From assembly GCA_947069175.1 (NCBI GenBank), contig CAMTDV010000012.1, positions 40,208,341-40,272,340 on the forward strand: a stretch of 64,000 nucleotides of DNA, in the 5' to 3' direction. Made by a program: the position numbers and the translations under genes. Source of the DNA: Scalesia atractyloides. Lineage: Eukaryota; Streptophyta; Magnoliopsida; Asterales; Asteraceae. Numbering within the stretch: position 1 is the first letter of the stretch; every line of letters starts with the position of its first letter. The notes beneath the pieces were generated by a model. That model worked only from the letters and a program-made list of their open reading frames with translations. It was not told the origin of the DNA and did not search any database. Shown one piece after another: positions 53,489 through 64,000 of the stretch.

Positions 53489-56100
53489 TGCCAAGGTTCA
53501 CCATTTGAACTTGCACCTTTCTCATTTATAACTCTATATCCCTCCTCAGGAAGTTCCTAACTGAAAGGAGCATGCACCCTAGGAATCACTGGTAAGTGTT
53601 CCTTCTTTGTGCATTTTCGTTTATAGGCTTTTATAGCCAAAAGGTCAAGCGTTTTTTGGAAAAAAACACCTTGACTTTCGGTTAAGACCATTATGGTCCA
53701 GCCATTGTTCGTAATAAACATGGCTAAGTGATCATAATAAGGTAGGTGTTAATCCCTATAAAGTGAACCTCCTGAAGATCACGTTTGCTAGACCAATTGA
53801 CGGGTCAAAGTTTATATATTAAAAAGTCAAACAGGCCATTTTTCAGAAAAATCATAAATTGATCTTATATATGTAATGAAACCTGTTTTAACACTTAAAC
53901 AAGTTGGTAATAATTATTAGAACATGTATGAACATGTTCGGCTCGTCAATTTCAGTTCTAGGGTCGGTTCGCAACCGAAAGTCGCGAAGTTTGACTTCTG
54001 CTTTGACTTTCGATTCTGACCAGATTCAGATTAGTTAGCTGCTGATCTAAAGTTGCATTATGATCGTAATATAATGTAGCATAACCCTCTGAGGTTATAT
54101 TACATGATCATAATCATAATCTGAGTTTATGCACAAGTTCCGTAATTATGCCATTTTGACTAAAATGCATTTTTGCATAAAACAAGGTTTAAAAGATAAT
54201 GAACTTGAAAATAAGTTTCCTACTGATGTAATATTATAAGTAGGATTATTTGGGATGTTAAATCAGATTATATACTGAGTTTTCAAACAGGTCCTTGTAT
54301 TATGTCGATAAATGACGATAAAGCCCTTGTGGCTCATAAAATGGTTTTAATCATACCTTTTCATATCAAATATTTTACCTACTGATATGTTATATTAAAT
54401 AATATATCTATGACATTTTAATCTAACCTTAACATCAGTTTTTGGTAAACATCGCATAAATCGTCATTTTACGACATAAGTGTTTTTTCGGCACATAGTA
54501 TGGTTTTAAACCATATTATTTGACCAAGACTTGTTACCTACTGATATTAAAACTTATTTTTAAACATATTTACAGTAGGTACATAATATGAACTCAGAAT
54601 CCCAAATAATTTATAAACTCTGTGTGAAATGACCAAAATGCCCCTTCGGTGCATAGTTTGGTCATAAAAGATAAAACACACACATAATTAATATCCTACT
54701 GATATTATATCATAAATAAAATATTTTTCCAAAATACTTATGATTATAAACTTAAGTTATATTCAAGTTCCTTTTATACGGTATATAATTACCGAAATGC
54801 CCTTATGAGGCATAGTTTCGTTTTAAAACCTTAACGGGCATGTAAGTTGATATCCTACTGATATTTTAACTTATTTAAAATATACTGGCATATAGAACTT
54901 GTCCGTGACTTATCCGGTTACCCGATATCGCTGATATGCGTACGCTTAAGTATATGTAACTATTTTACAAAAATTAACCGAAACAAGTTTAACCTTGTCA
55001 ATTAAGTTTCAAAATCCAGAATGTTTATAGTTTACCCATATTATGCAAGTCAAAGTACTTGTCGGGTTTAAACTACATTCTATCCAATCATCGTTTAATC
55101 AAGCGTTATACGTGATTGATCATGTACACTATTCGGTCTAAGTCTATGTCTTAAATAAAGACCGATAGTATTTAATTGGTTAGCTTATGCCGTAATCAAG
55201 ACTAGAGCCTTGCTGGTAAATGCTATCTGCACTTAGTACTTTTGTATACGGCTGAGTTATTAAAACTAAAAGAAGACTAGCTCAGGTAAATACTCTCGAC
55301 TTATTTCCTCTATATGGGCTTGGGTTACGGTAAATTATTACCGTCGGAAATGGGATCAATCGAATGCCGGATTGTGGCTAGTAAATCTGCATATACCGTT
55401 TTAATCAGTTTTGTTTGATAACTTAAATATCGGGGGTTAAATTACCGTGTCCTGGATATCCTCGGCTCATTACATTAGTTAATAGCGACGACCTTAGCGC
55501 GGGGTGTAGGCATACACCTGACAGGTGCTCAAATGCAAATTACCCAAGACGTTGGGGATAACTCCTCCGTGAGTTCTAAGTGGTGTGTATTTAGTCATGT
55601 CTCGGTCTCTATACTGGGCCCTGTATGTATGGACAAACATGTGAATCTGTTAATAATGTTACAAAGTATCTTTCCCAAGTTATAAAAGATTTTGTGCCCT
55701 GTGCACTTAAAATCATTTTTAAAGGTTTTCAAAATGAGTCAGTTGGGTGTATTTCCCAGCAAAAGCTGACGTATCGTCCAAGGCTAAGCTTGCAGGTACA
55801 ATATAGGCCGGAAGCTGCTCAGTAGTGAAATAAGAGGATCTTGAAAATCCTTAAGATATGCCCTAAAGTCTGTTTTATATTCTTTCTTGTACATTTTACG
55901 ATCCGCCTATGGATCTTCTATTACAAACCGTCTGTGTATTATTTTCGTACTTTGAACATTTGGTTTGTAATAGTAATTTAAATCCAAGAGTTCCACTGTG
56001 CTTTGTTTAATTGGCAATAATGTTATCAACTGACATCACAATACTCCCTACCCGGGCCCACCGGTGTATGGATTTGGTTGGAAATCCGGGGTGGACAGGT

Positions 56101-56113
56101 TGGTATCAGAGCC
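56101..56113 (+). other. Gypsy-3 primer-binding site
   Basis: TGGTATCAGAGCC, a perfect initiator-Met tRNA complement, three bases after the LTR. Confidence 0.92.
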
Positions 56114-56266
56114 AACGTTTGGGAGAATTAAACACTATCCTTCTTGTGTTTAATCTCAAACTTACAAGCACATTCCTTATACTTCCGATTCTAGGCTTTG
56201 ACCTAGGATTACTCATTTCATTATTAAGTTATTAGTATGTTTTTTAATTGATTTTTAAACAGGAAA

Positions 56267-57312
56267 ATGTCGCCAAGAGTAAGAGGACGAGGAAAAGGAC
56301 TTATGAGGGGAGGACCATCAGGCCATATCCCTTCACATCCCCATCACCCGAACCCTTATGAGGACTCGGGAGATTCATGGCCATTTGCCCAACATTCGCC
56401 TACTCATACCCAAAGTTCATACCACTCTTATCATTCGCATCACTCCCATCACTCTCATCATTCTTACTATGATGAGATTAATCCAAACCAATATTTAAAT
56501 ACACCTCCAGCTGATCAGAATCAGATGGATTAACCCAACCCTATGGATGAGGACTCCGACCCAGAGATGCCGCCATCAGGATCGAACGCGCATCCTATTG
56601 AAATCTCGAGCGATTCCAACTCCTATGCCGGATCGCCTTATCAAGGTCCTAATGAGTGGGACCAATACTGGAGTCAATTCACCTTTGCTAATACTCCTTC
56701 CCATCATTCTCAACCACCTCACGTGCAGGAAAATGTCCACATGGAACCCGTGGACCAACCCCAACCTCCACCTGAGCCTCCAAGGAGGAAACGTGGAGCA
56801 CGCATGTCGGTTTGTGCGGGCTAACGGTCGGGTCCGCTACCACCACTGCCCAAACCTTACCTTGCTATCCAAGAGGACCCACAAATGGGTGGACCCTCAA
56901 ATGCTTCACCTATGGTGGAACCTACGCCATCATTTGCAGTTCAACCACCACCATCGGGTTATAATAACCCAATCCTAACGTATCTGAATAACACTGGATA
57001 CGATCCTTTTAACCCAACTACTCCTATTGATTACCAAACACTTTTGCATGACCCGTATATGCAAGCGATCATGCATAACGCACTTTACCCGTCTCATTTC
57101 CCACCTGCTTATCCACCTACTGGATATCCAAGTTATGGGTACCAGTATCCGGTTATGCCACAACCACAACCATAACCTCCACCACCACTAGAGGCCATTA
57201 ATGAGGCCTTGGAAAGAAGGAAAGAAATGCAACAACAAGCGGAGAAGACGGAGAAGAAGACGAACAAGTTCTTCAAGAAACTCTCCAAGCTGGTTAAGGG
57301 AAAAATGACGAG
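56267..57312 (+). pseudogene. Gypsy-3 first ORF, Pro/His-rich protein with coiled-coil end
   Basis: It begins MSPRVRGRGKGLMRGGPSGH, with a Ser/His run (YHSYHSHHSHHSHHSYY), then HPIEISSDSNSYAGSPYQGP, PPPEPPRRKRGARMS, a MGGPSNASPMVEPTPSFAVQ stretch, a Tyr/Pro-rich part ending in PSYGYQYP, and a helical tail EALERRKEMQQQAEKTEKKT followed by KKLSKLVKGKM. Stops at 56531-56533, 56822 and 57173-57175 and a shift near 56820 break it. I recall this as a frequent uncharacterised ORF in Asteraceae Gypsy elements. It lies upstream of gag with 1.4 kb of non-coding DNA between; whether it is a Gag N-terminus or a separate protein is open. Confidence 0.65.
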
Positions 57313-57906
57313 TGAAGTCTCTTCTATTATATGTAGTCCATGCGTGGACATTGTTATTTCCTTAAGTCCCTTCGTGGATAAGTTATTTCTTTTAGTCCTT
57401 GCATGGACAAACAGTTTCATTTATTTAATTCAAGTATTGTACTTTCTATTATCATTTAATGAAATATTTTGGAATTATATATATATATATACTCATCCTC
57501 TTCAAGCGATCGTCTCGATTTTACTCGAAATTTTTTATCAGCTATATAATTCCAAATGATCTTAATGGTTTTGATTAGCCAGGTGGCGTAGACCACATAT
57601 TTGGCCAAAAATATAAATGATAGTTAAGTACGAAGGGGTCATCTATCATGATAGTTAAGAGAAGCTATCCTTCTATCTAGAGGTGGTGGACTAAGTTCAA
57701 GCCTCCAAGTCATTAAGGTCAGTGCGACCACGACTATTAATCAACCATTAAGGTACTCATATGTTAACATTCAAGAATGTTCATACTCTTGGTGTGTGAC
57801 TTGAGGAACCACACTAGCCTTCAAGGTAATGGACTATGTCCTAACCTTATATAGCCTATGAGATCAAATTTGATCCCGGCTAATATCACCAGTGCGATGA
57901 TAAATA
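57313..57906. other. Gypsy-3 internal non-coding DNA
   Basis: Near 57340-57405 a short motif (AGTCC.TGCGTGGAC) recurs three times. After that there is an AT run and no ORF. Confidence 0.5.
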
Positions 57907-58368
57907 AAAACATCCATTAGTGATGTATTGCCCTTGGGGCTAACATCCATTAGTGATGTATTGCCCTTGGGGCTATGATAAAAACATCAATTAGTGATGT
58001 ATTGCCCTTGGGGCTATGATAAAAACATCCATTAGTGATGTATTGCCCTTGGGGCTATGATTAAACCATCCATTAGTGATGTAATGCCCTTGGGGGCATG
58101 ATAAAAACATCCAGTAGTGATGTATTGCCCTTGGGGCTATGATAAAAACATCCATTAGTGATGTATTTCCCTTGGGGCTATAATAAAAACATCCATTAGT
58201 GATGTGTTGCCCTTGGGGCTATGATAAAAACATCCATTAGTGATGTATTGCCCTTGGGGCTATGATTAAAACATCCATTAGTGATGTATTGCCCTTGGGG
58301 CTATGATTAAAACATCTATTAGTGATGTATTGCCCTTGGGGATATGATTCAAACATCCAATAGTGATG
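57907..58368. repeat. 41-bp minisatellite, about eleven copies
   Basis: The unit contains AACATCCATTAGTGATGTAT, TGCCCTTGGGGCTATGAT and A-rich joints; it is usually 41 bp, with one copy short by about 6 bp. CCATTAGTGATG is itself partly self-complementary (CAT...ATG). It lies between the first ORF and gag. Confidence 0.95.
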
Positions 58369-58370
58369 TA

Positions 58371-58534
58371 GGGCCTATGTGCCATAATTTTATGTCCATT
58401 AGTGACAGGCCTATGTGCCATTATCTTATGTCCATTAATGACAGGCCTATGTGCCATAATCTTATGTCCATTAGTGACAGGCCTATGTGCCATGTTTTAA
58501 AGGTCCCTTGTGACAAGCCTATGTGCTATATATA
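58371..58534. repeat. 36-bp minisatellite, four to five copies
   Basis: Unit GGCCTATGTGCCATAATCTT then ATGTCCATTAGTGACA. It shares CCATTAGTGA with the 41-bp array beside it, so one may derive from the other. The 36-bp period is a multiple of three, which keeps spurious frames open on both strands. Confidence 0.93.
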
Positions 58535-58751
58535 ATTGTTTATATAACAATGACAGTTGTGACATTACGATCTACTGTCTAGTAATATATGGACTATGTC
58601 CAAAATTTTAATTTGCCTATAATGGTCCTATTAAGACCTACGCCAAATACAGATATTATAAGCCTCAGAGTTGTGATGTTATTCACACTAGCTTGATTAG
58701 GCAATGGATTGTAATCCAATGTTTTGAAAGCCAAAATGGTTGTTACACCAT

Positions 58752-59938
58752 GGCTAAGAGAATTTTATTGGTTTATAGAACCAAAGCTCAAGGAATGGCT
58801 AACTCGGATGAGGCACAAAGTAGCCACCGGGATGTTGACTCCAACAATGCCGAAAAGAGAAACCTTAATAATAACGATTTCCAAGCTTGCATTGATGTGA
58901 CTATTGAAAAGGCTATGGGTAAGGCCATAGAAACGCTTAAAGAGTCGAGTGCTACTCACTCTGGACCACTATCAATTGCCCCATCCTCAACTCATAGAGA
59001 GAGCTCTGTTCACTCTTCAAATGCGAAGAGTGAACCGAAGAAAATAGATTTTGCTGATAGGTCCCGTTCTTCTAAAGACGGGTGTACCTACAAATATTTC
59101 GTCTCCTGTAAGCCCCGAGACTTCAATGGAGAGAAGGGGGCTCTAGAAGCCTTGAAATGGCTCGATGAGATGGAGACAATTGTAGATATCAGCGGTTGTG
59201 CTGATAAGGATGTGGTCAAATTCGTATCACAATCCTTTAAGGGCGATGCCTTAATTTGGTGGAAATCCATGATCCCATCTACAGGTAAAGTACACCTGTA
59301 TAATCTGGGATGGTCCAAGTTTATGGACCTTGTTAAGGAAACATATTTCCCACCCCATGAGGTGGAGAAAATAGAGACAGACTTTTTGTCTCTTTCAATG
59401 AAAAACCTAGATTGTCGGAAGTATGTTTCTAATTTCAATTCCCTATCTAGGTTAGTTTCCTATCTGATCACCCTGAGACCAAACACATTGCGCGTTTTAT
59501 CATTGGGTTAGCGCCCAAGATTAAGGGCATGGTAAAGGCTACTTAGCCTAGTACCTATAGGTCTGCTGTAGACCTATCTCTCTCCCTCACCCTTGTTCTA
59601 GTGAGGCAAAAGTCAGTTAAGTCTGAAACTGATGGGAAAAGAAAGAGAGAAGATGACAACTCCCACACGTTTAATAAGAAAAATAAAGGGAGATTTGGAT
59701 TCAAAGGGAATCAAGGCAAGTCGGCTATGATGCCAATATGCAAGACCTGCAACCGCAGACACTGGGGACAGTGTAATTATGATCCACAGGCTAAACCTTG
59801 TGGCATTTGTAAAAGAAGAAGGAATAAAACCCTAGGTTGCAAGGATCTTAAGGATGTCGTTTGCTATGTCTACAATGAAAAATGGCATATTAAGACTAAC
59901 TGCCCTAAGAACCTAAAGAATAATAATTCGAAGCCTTG
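58752..59938 (+). pseudogene. Gypsy-3 gag with degraded zinc knuckle
   Basis: From ATG 58752 (MAKRILLVYR) or 58795 (MANSDEAQSS). An N-terminal polar region is followed by a Retrotrans_gag-like capsid domain (CKPRDFNGEKGALEALKWLD; SFKGDALIWWKSMIP; ETYFPPHEVEKIETDFLSLS), then a frameshift/stop at 59509-59511. The C-terminal part (59601-59938) is Lys/Arg-rich with CKTCNRRHWGQC, CGICKRRR and a final CYVYNEKWHIKTNCP, in which the second Cys of the CCHC is Tyr. RNA packaging would be impaired. Confidence 0.85.
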
Positions 59939-59939
59939 A

Positions 59940-60470
59940 GATGCCAAGAAGGGGAATGCTCGTGCTTTTCAATTGACTGCTAAGGAAGCTGTTAATGATA
60001 ATAACGTCATAACAGGTACTTTCCCCATTAAAGATATCTATGCTAGAGTTCTTTTCGATTCGGGTGCAGATAAATCTTTTGTTGATCATAAGTTTAGTAA
60101 GTTATTAAACTTGTCCATAAGAACTCTAGATAAAACTTATAAGGTAGAGCTTGCCGACAGAACTTTAGAAACAACATCTTCCATTTTTTATGGATACTCT
60201 ATATCCATTAAGAATCATTCCATCCCCATCACCTAACTTCCAATGAAATTAGCGGGGTTCGATGTTGTCTTAGGCATGGATTGGTTATCTCATAACCAAG
60301 CCTGCATTGCCTGCGATAAAAAGCTCATCAATATTAAAACCCCATCTGGTGAAATGATCACCATTCTTGGAGACTCACACTATGGATTGTTGGACAAGGT
60401 GTCGTTATTTAAGGCATCCAAGTGTTTGAGAAAGGTTGTGTCATCTACATGGCACAAGTAACCATTAACG
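59940..60470 (+). pseudogene. Gypsy-3 protease
   Basis: Aspartic protease. ARVLFDSGADKSFVDHKF (active-site DSGA, near 60045-60095), then FDVVLGMDWLSHNQACIACD (near 60260-60320), the conserved second hallmark of plant Gypsy protease. A TAA at 60235-60237 splits it; the active site itself is intact. Confidence 0.88.
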
Positions 60471-61440
60471 AGCCTAAGCCAAGCATTGAAGACCTTCCAG
60501 TTATCTCGGAGTATTCCAATGTTTTCCCTGAAGAGTTACCAGGCCTACCTCCAGACAGACAAGTGGAGTTTTAGAATTGATATTATACCAGGATCAGCAC
60601 CCGTAGCTAGAGCTCCATATAGGCTAGCACCAACGGAAATGAAGGAATTGAGGACGCAGCTAGACGAACTCTTAGAGAAAGGCTTATCCAGCCTAGTTCT
60701 TCGCCTTGGGGGCTCCTATTCCGTTTGTAAAGAAGAAAGACGGTTCGATGCGAATGTGCATCGACTACCAAGAGCTGAACAAGTTAACAATCAAGAATAG
60801 ATATCCTCTGCCCAGGATCGATGATTTATTCGACCAACTTCAAGGGGCTAGTTATTTTCCTAAGATTGATTTGAGATCAGGATACCATCAATTAAAGGTT
60901 AGGAACGAGGATGTTCCCAAAACAGCCTTTAGGACCCGCTATGGTCACTTTGAATTTTTGGTGATGCCTTTTGGGATCACAAATGCACCAGCAGCATTCA
61001 TGGATCTTATGAATAGAGTTTGCAAACCGTATTTGGATAAGTTTGTCATTGTCTTCATAGACGACATACTTATCTATTCTCGTAATCAAGCTGATCACGA
61101 GAAACATCTTCGGTGCATTCTAGAATTGCTAAGGGAAGAGAAGCTTTATGCTAAGTTCTCTAAATGTGAATTCTGGCTTAGAGAAGTCCAATTCCTTGGA
61201 CATGTGGTAAGTGAGCGTGGTATCCAAGCGGATCCCGCTAAGATAGAAGCCATAATGAATTGCGAAGTTCCCAAGACTCCGTCTGAGATTCGTAGTTTCT
61301 TAGGACTGGCTGGTTATTATAGAAGGTTCATTGAGAACTTCTCAAGAATAGCCACCCCTTTGACTACCTTGACCCATAAGAATGTTAAATTCGTTTGTGG
61401 TCCAAAACAACAAGAATCTTTTGAGATTCTAAAAACAAGT
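60471..61440 (+). pseudogene. Gypsy-3 reverse transcriptase
   Basis: A linker with IDIIPGSAPVARAPYRLAP and TEMKELRTQLDELLEKG, then a frameshift near 60690. A long clean RT runs 60706-61440: GAPIPFVKKKDGSMRMCIDY, LNKLTIKNRYPLPRIDDLFD, FPKIDLRSGYHQLKV, FLVMPFGITNAPAAFMDLMN, VIVFIDDILIYSRN (catalytic Asp pair present), AKFSKCEFWLREVQFLGHVV and FLGLAGYYRRFIENFS. It ends in another shift at 61440. It is the best-preserved RT in the window. Confidence 0.92.
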
Positions 61441-61976
61441 TGAGCAATGCTCCTGTGTTATCTCTACCTGAGGGTATAGAGGACTTTGTTGTTTATTGTG
61501 ATGCTTCGCACACTGGCATGGGCTGTGTGCTAATGCAAAATGGCAAAGTAATTGCCTATGCATCACGACAATTAAAGGTGCATGAAAGGAATTACACCAC
61601 CCATGATTTGGAATTGGGTGCCATTGTATTTGCACTAAAATTGTGGAGACATTACTTGTATGGTACGATGTGTATTATATACACTGACCATAAGAGTCTC
61701 CAACATTTGTTCAATCAGAAAGAATTGAACATGCGACAACGCTATTGGATGGAAACGCTTAATGATTATGATTGTGAGATTCGCTACCATCCCGGCAAGG
61801 CAAATGTAGTCGCTGATGCCTTAAGTCATAAGGAAAGGGTTAAACCTATTAGGATTAACGCCAAGAGCATTGAGCTCGGAAATAGCTTAGGTGAAAAGCT
61901 ATTTTATGCGCAAAAGCAAGCCTTATTAGTGGCCAATGCTCCTAATGAGCGATTAGGCGGAACTGTTGATCAGTGA
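61440..61976 (+). pseudogene. Gypsy-3 RNase H
   Basis: FVVYCDASHTGMGCVLMQNG (first catalytic Asp), YASRQLKVHERNYTTHDLEL (Glu), RHYLYGTMCIIYTDHKSLQH (Asp), YHPGKANVVADALSHKE (final Asp). All key residues are visible. It overlaps RT by a -1-type frame change at 61440, more likely mutation than programmed. It continues into the integrase linker, with a stop at 61974-61976. Confidence 0.9.
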
Positions 61977-63285
61977 ACGCCTGGAAAGGACGAATCCTTC
62001 GATATAACGATAGAATCTTGGTTCCAATATTTGGAGGACTGAGAGATCTAATCCTCCAAGAGGCGCATAATTTGAGATACTCAATACACCCAGGTGGTGA
62101 CAAGATGTATCAAGATTTAAAGAAGAATTATTGGTGAATGGGTTTGAAGAAATCCATAGCCACCTATGTAGCTAAGCGTCTGACGTGTTCCTAAGTTAAA
62201 GCTGAATATCAGAAACCGGCAGGACTTATTCAACAGCTTGAGATTCCCACTTGGAAATAGGAATTGGTGAGAATGGATTTGATTACCAGTTACCTAAGAC
62301 CAAATGTGGTAATGACATGATTTGGGTCATCGTTGATAGGTTGACTAAGTCAGCGCACTTTTTGCCAATTAAAGAGACTTATAGTTATGACAAATTGGCT
62401 AAGTTGTATGTGGACAAGATTGTGTCCCTACATGGTGTGCCAGTATCTATTGTATCTGATAGAGATACTAGATACACATCTCACTTTTGGAAAAGTATCC
62501 AACAATCGTTAGGCACACGATTAAACTTTAGTACGGCTTACCATCCGCAGACTGATTGTCAAAGTGAGCGTACTATTCAAACTTTGGACGACATGCTTCG
62601 GGCATGTGTGATTGATTTAGGTGAAAGCTGGGATAACCACTTACCCCTAATAGAATTCTCCTACAATAACAGTTATCATACGAGCATCAAGGCTGCTCCT
62701 TTTGAGGCCTTGTATGGGAGAAAATGTAGAACGTCCATGTGTTGGATAGAAGTTGGGGAAGCCCAACTATCAGGACCAGAGATTGTCCTGGAGACCACGG
62801 AAAAGATTGTGCTAATCCGTGATCATCTCAAGGCTGCCAGGGATAGGCAGAAGAGCTATGCTGATAAGAGGCGTAAACCTCTTAAGTTCCAAGTAGGGGA
62901 CAAAGTCATGTTGAAAGTATCACCCTGGAAAGGTGTGATGCGCTTTGGAAAGAAGGGCAAATTAAGCCCGAGATATATAGGACCATTCAAGATCATCGAT
63001 TGTGTCGGCACTGTAGCTTATAAGCTCAGGTTGCCAGAGGAGATTAGTGGCATTCATGATGTATTCCACATATCTAACCTTAAGAAATGTCTAGCCGATG
63101 AATCGCTAGCAATGTCGCACAAAGATGTGCAGATTGATGAAAACCTGAGGTTCGTTGAGAAACCAATTTCGATCGAGGATCGACAAGTTAAGAAGCTCCA
63201 AAGAAAATTGATACCTATAGTAAAGGTTAAATGGGATGCTTATAGAGGTCCCGAATATACATGGGAGGTTGAGTCCACTATGTGA
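61977..63285 (+). pseudogene. Gypsy-3 integrase with chromodomain-like tail
   Basis: The zinc-binding part (62035-62200) has several stops. The core runs open from about 62300: DMIWVIVDRLTKSAHFLPIK (Asp), PVSIVSDRDTRYTSHFWKS (Asp), AYHPQTDCQSERTIQ (Glu, 35 residues between the last two), so the D,D-35-E triad is present, with Cys for the usual Gly in TDGQ. Then NHLPLIEFSYNNSYHTS, KVSPWKGVMRFGKKGKLSPR, a HDVFHISNLKKCLADESL part and the chromodomain-like IPIVKVKWDAYRGPEYTWEV, ending in TGA at 63283-63285. Confidence 0.9.
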
Positions 63286-63330
63286 AAAAAGTACCCCCAT
63301 CATTTTGAATAAAATCTCGAGGTCGAGATT

Positions 63331-63348
63331 TTTTTTAAGGGGTGAGGA
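63331..63348 (+). other. Gypsy-3 polypurine tract
   Basis: TTTTTTAAGGGGTGAGGA directly before TGTAACACCC. It is preceded by the inverted repeat AATCTCGAGGTCGAGATT (63312-63329). Confidence 0.85.
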
Positions 63349-64000
63349 TGTAACACCCTGTAAAATCGTGTCCAGTAATATAGTGACAGGTGTTGTCTTT
63401 TTATTTTTAGTCTATTTAAGACTAATAAGGACTAAAAGTGACAACATGCTCAAACTGGGCCTCTGAGTGACTTTCTGATGTCAACATGCATGAACCAAGC
63501 CTCTGAATGACCATTAGTGTAGGCATGCTTAAAATATAGCCTCTGAGTGACCATTAGTGTCAACATACTTAAATTTGGCCTCTGAGGGACCGTTGTGTCA
63601 ACATGCCCAGCCTCTGAGTAACATCAGTCAACATGCTTATACTGAGCCTCTGAGTGATCCTTTACGAAGTCCTAACTCCCATATGTCCCGTTTGTTGGAC
63701 GAGAGTGATTAAATCCATTAAATTGTGAAAGTTGGATAATGGAGGGATTAAAAGTGTCAACATGTTAATTTATACCTCTGAGTGACCTTTTAACGAACAA
63801 AGAGCTCCAATGTCCGTGCATAATCCCGGGTATGCCAAGTATTGGCTACAGAGGGCTAAATATGCCAAAAAGGTATTTTAGGAAGGTTTAGAGGGTTTTA
63901 TAAGTTAAGGGGCTAAAAGTGTCAAGTTTTGAAACTGGCTTAGGGGAACGAGAGACAGGGCATGTGCCTCTCGCGGCCCGCCAGAGGACTGCTACTGCAG
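63349..64000 (+). repeat. Gypsy-3 3' LTR (first 652 bp)
   Basis: Aligns with 52676 onward, including the CTCTGAGTGACC tandem array and the inverted repeat at 63948-63975, with scattered substitutions and small indels. It continues beyond the window. Confidence 0.92.

Larger units (their letters stand above)
52676..56097 (+). repeat. Gypsy-3 5' LTR (3422 bp)
   Basis: TGTAACACCCTGTAAAATC...GGGGTGGACA. A tandem repeat lies near its start (52766-52995), an 8-bp-stem inverted repeat GAGAGGCA/TGCCTCTC at 53280-53302, and a TATA box CTATAAATAGG at 53478-53488. Downstream, about 2.6 kb of AT-rich DNA repeats TACCTACTGATAT-like words every ~120-180 bp (about 54220-54860) without an ORF. Confidence 0.9.
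52676..64000 (+). mobile_element. Gypsy-3 LTR retrotransposon (right end outside window)
   Basis: 5' LTR 52676-56097, primer site 56101-56113, a Pro/His-rich ORF, non-coding DNA with minisatellites, gag, protease, RT, RNase H, integrase with chromodomain-like tail, purine tract, 3' LTR from 63349. The left flank TCATT (52671-52675) is the likely target duplication; the right copy is out of the window. It inserted into the Tat-type integrase. Stops and frameshifts break most ORFs, yet long open stretches remain. Confidence 0.92.

Noticed and set aside
57907..58368. Regular 41-bp repeats resembling a CRISPR array
   Set aside because: There are no unique spacers: whole units are tandem copies. 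The context is a plant Gypsy retrotransposon, so it is a minisatellite.
61437..61443. Programmed frameshift between RT and RNase H of Gypsy-3
   Set aside because: RT and RNase H are one domain chain in Gypsy elements, and the element has many other random indels. A decay mutation is simpler.

Overview
This window looks like plant nuclear DNA, most likely from an Asteraceae-type eudicot. It is AT-rich and built almost entirely of nested, decayed LTR retrotransposons around one broken multi-exon laccase gene. The Asteraceae assignment is an inference: it rests on recalled resemblance of the Copia env-like ORFs, the Pro/His-rich Gypsy ORF and the LTR ends to repeats of that family. I found no intact host gene, rRNA gene, CRISPR array or bacterial feature.

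Layout. 1-20.7 kb is a Sirevirus-like Copia element (Copia-1, + strand: pol, palindrome-rich spacer, env-like ORF, purine tract, LTR). It is split by a solo Gypsy LTR (941-3675, TSD GATGA) and by a complete gag-only Gypsy element on the minus strand (7546-15093, TSD GGCGT). 20.7-40.1 kb is a truncated chromovirus-like Gypsy (Gypsy-2, + strand). It is split by a second Sirevirus-like Copia (Copia-2, 21564-36415, TSD CTATC), which itself carries a solo LTR (22848-27023, TSD AAAGA), and by a 685-bp solo LTR (37896-38580). 40.1-44.3 kb is the LTR junction of a third Copia, split by a solo Gypsy LTR (40828-43474, TSD CGAAG). 44.7-48.1 kb is a laccase pseudogene on the minus strand with recognisable exons and splice sites, an internal deletion, a frameshift and a SINE-like insert in an intron. 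48.2-52.7 kb holds a LINE fragment and two oppositely oriented fragments of Tat/Ogre-like Gypsy elements. 52.7-64.0 kb is a Gypsy element (Gypsy-3, + strand) with 3.4-kb LTRs; its 3' LTR runs off the window.

How the parts work. The pol genes once supplied protease, reverse transcriptase, RNase H and integrase. All carry stops, frameshifts or lost catalytic residues, so none should be active. The gag-only element has well matched LTRs, a perfect TSD, a primer-binding site and a purine tract but no pol, so it must have moved with enzymes from a relative.

The most unusual content is non-coding. The LTR of the gag-only element carries three tRNA-like units at an exact 168-bp spacing, in sense orientation downstream of its TATA box, plus a tRNA-Gly-like sequence on the other strand. 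A solo LTR carries five tandem hairpins whose stems co-vary. The two large Copia elements each carry their own palindromic word in matching non-coding places. GC-rich inverted repeats recur upstream of the TATA boxes of several Gypsy LTRs.
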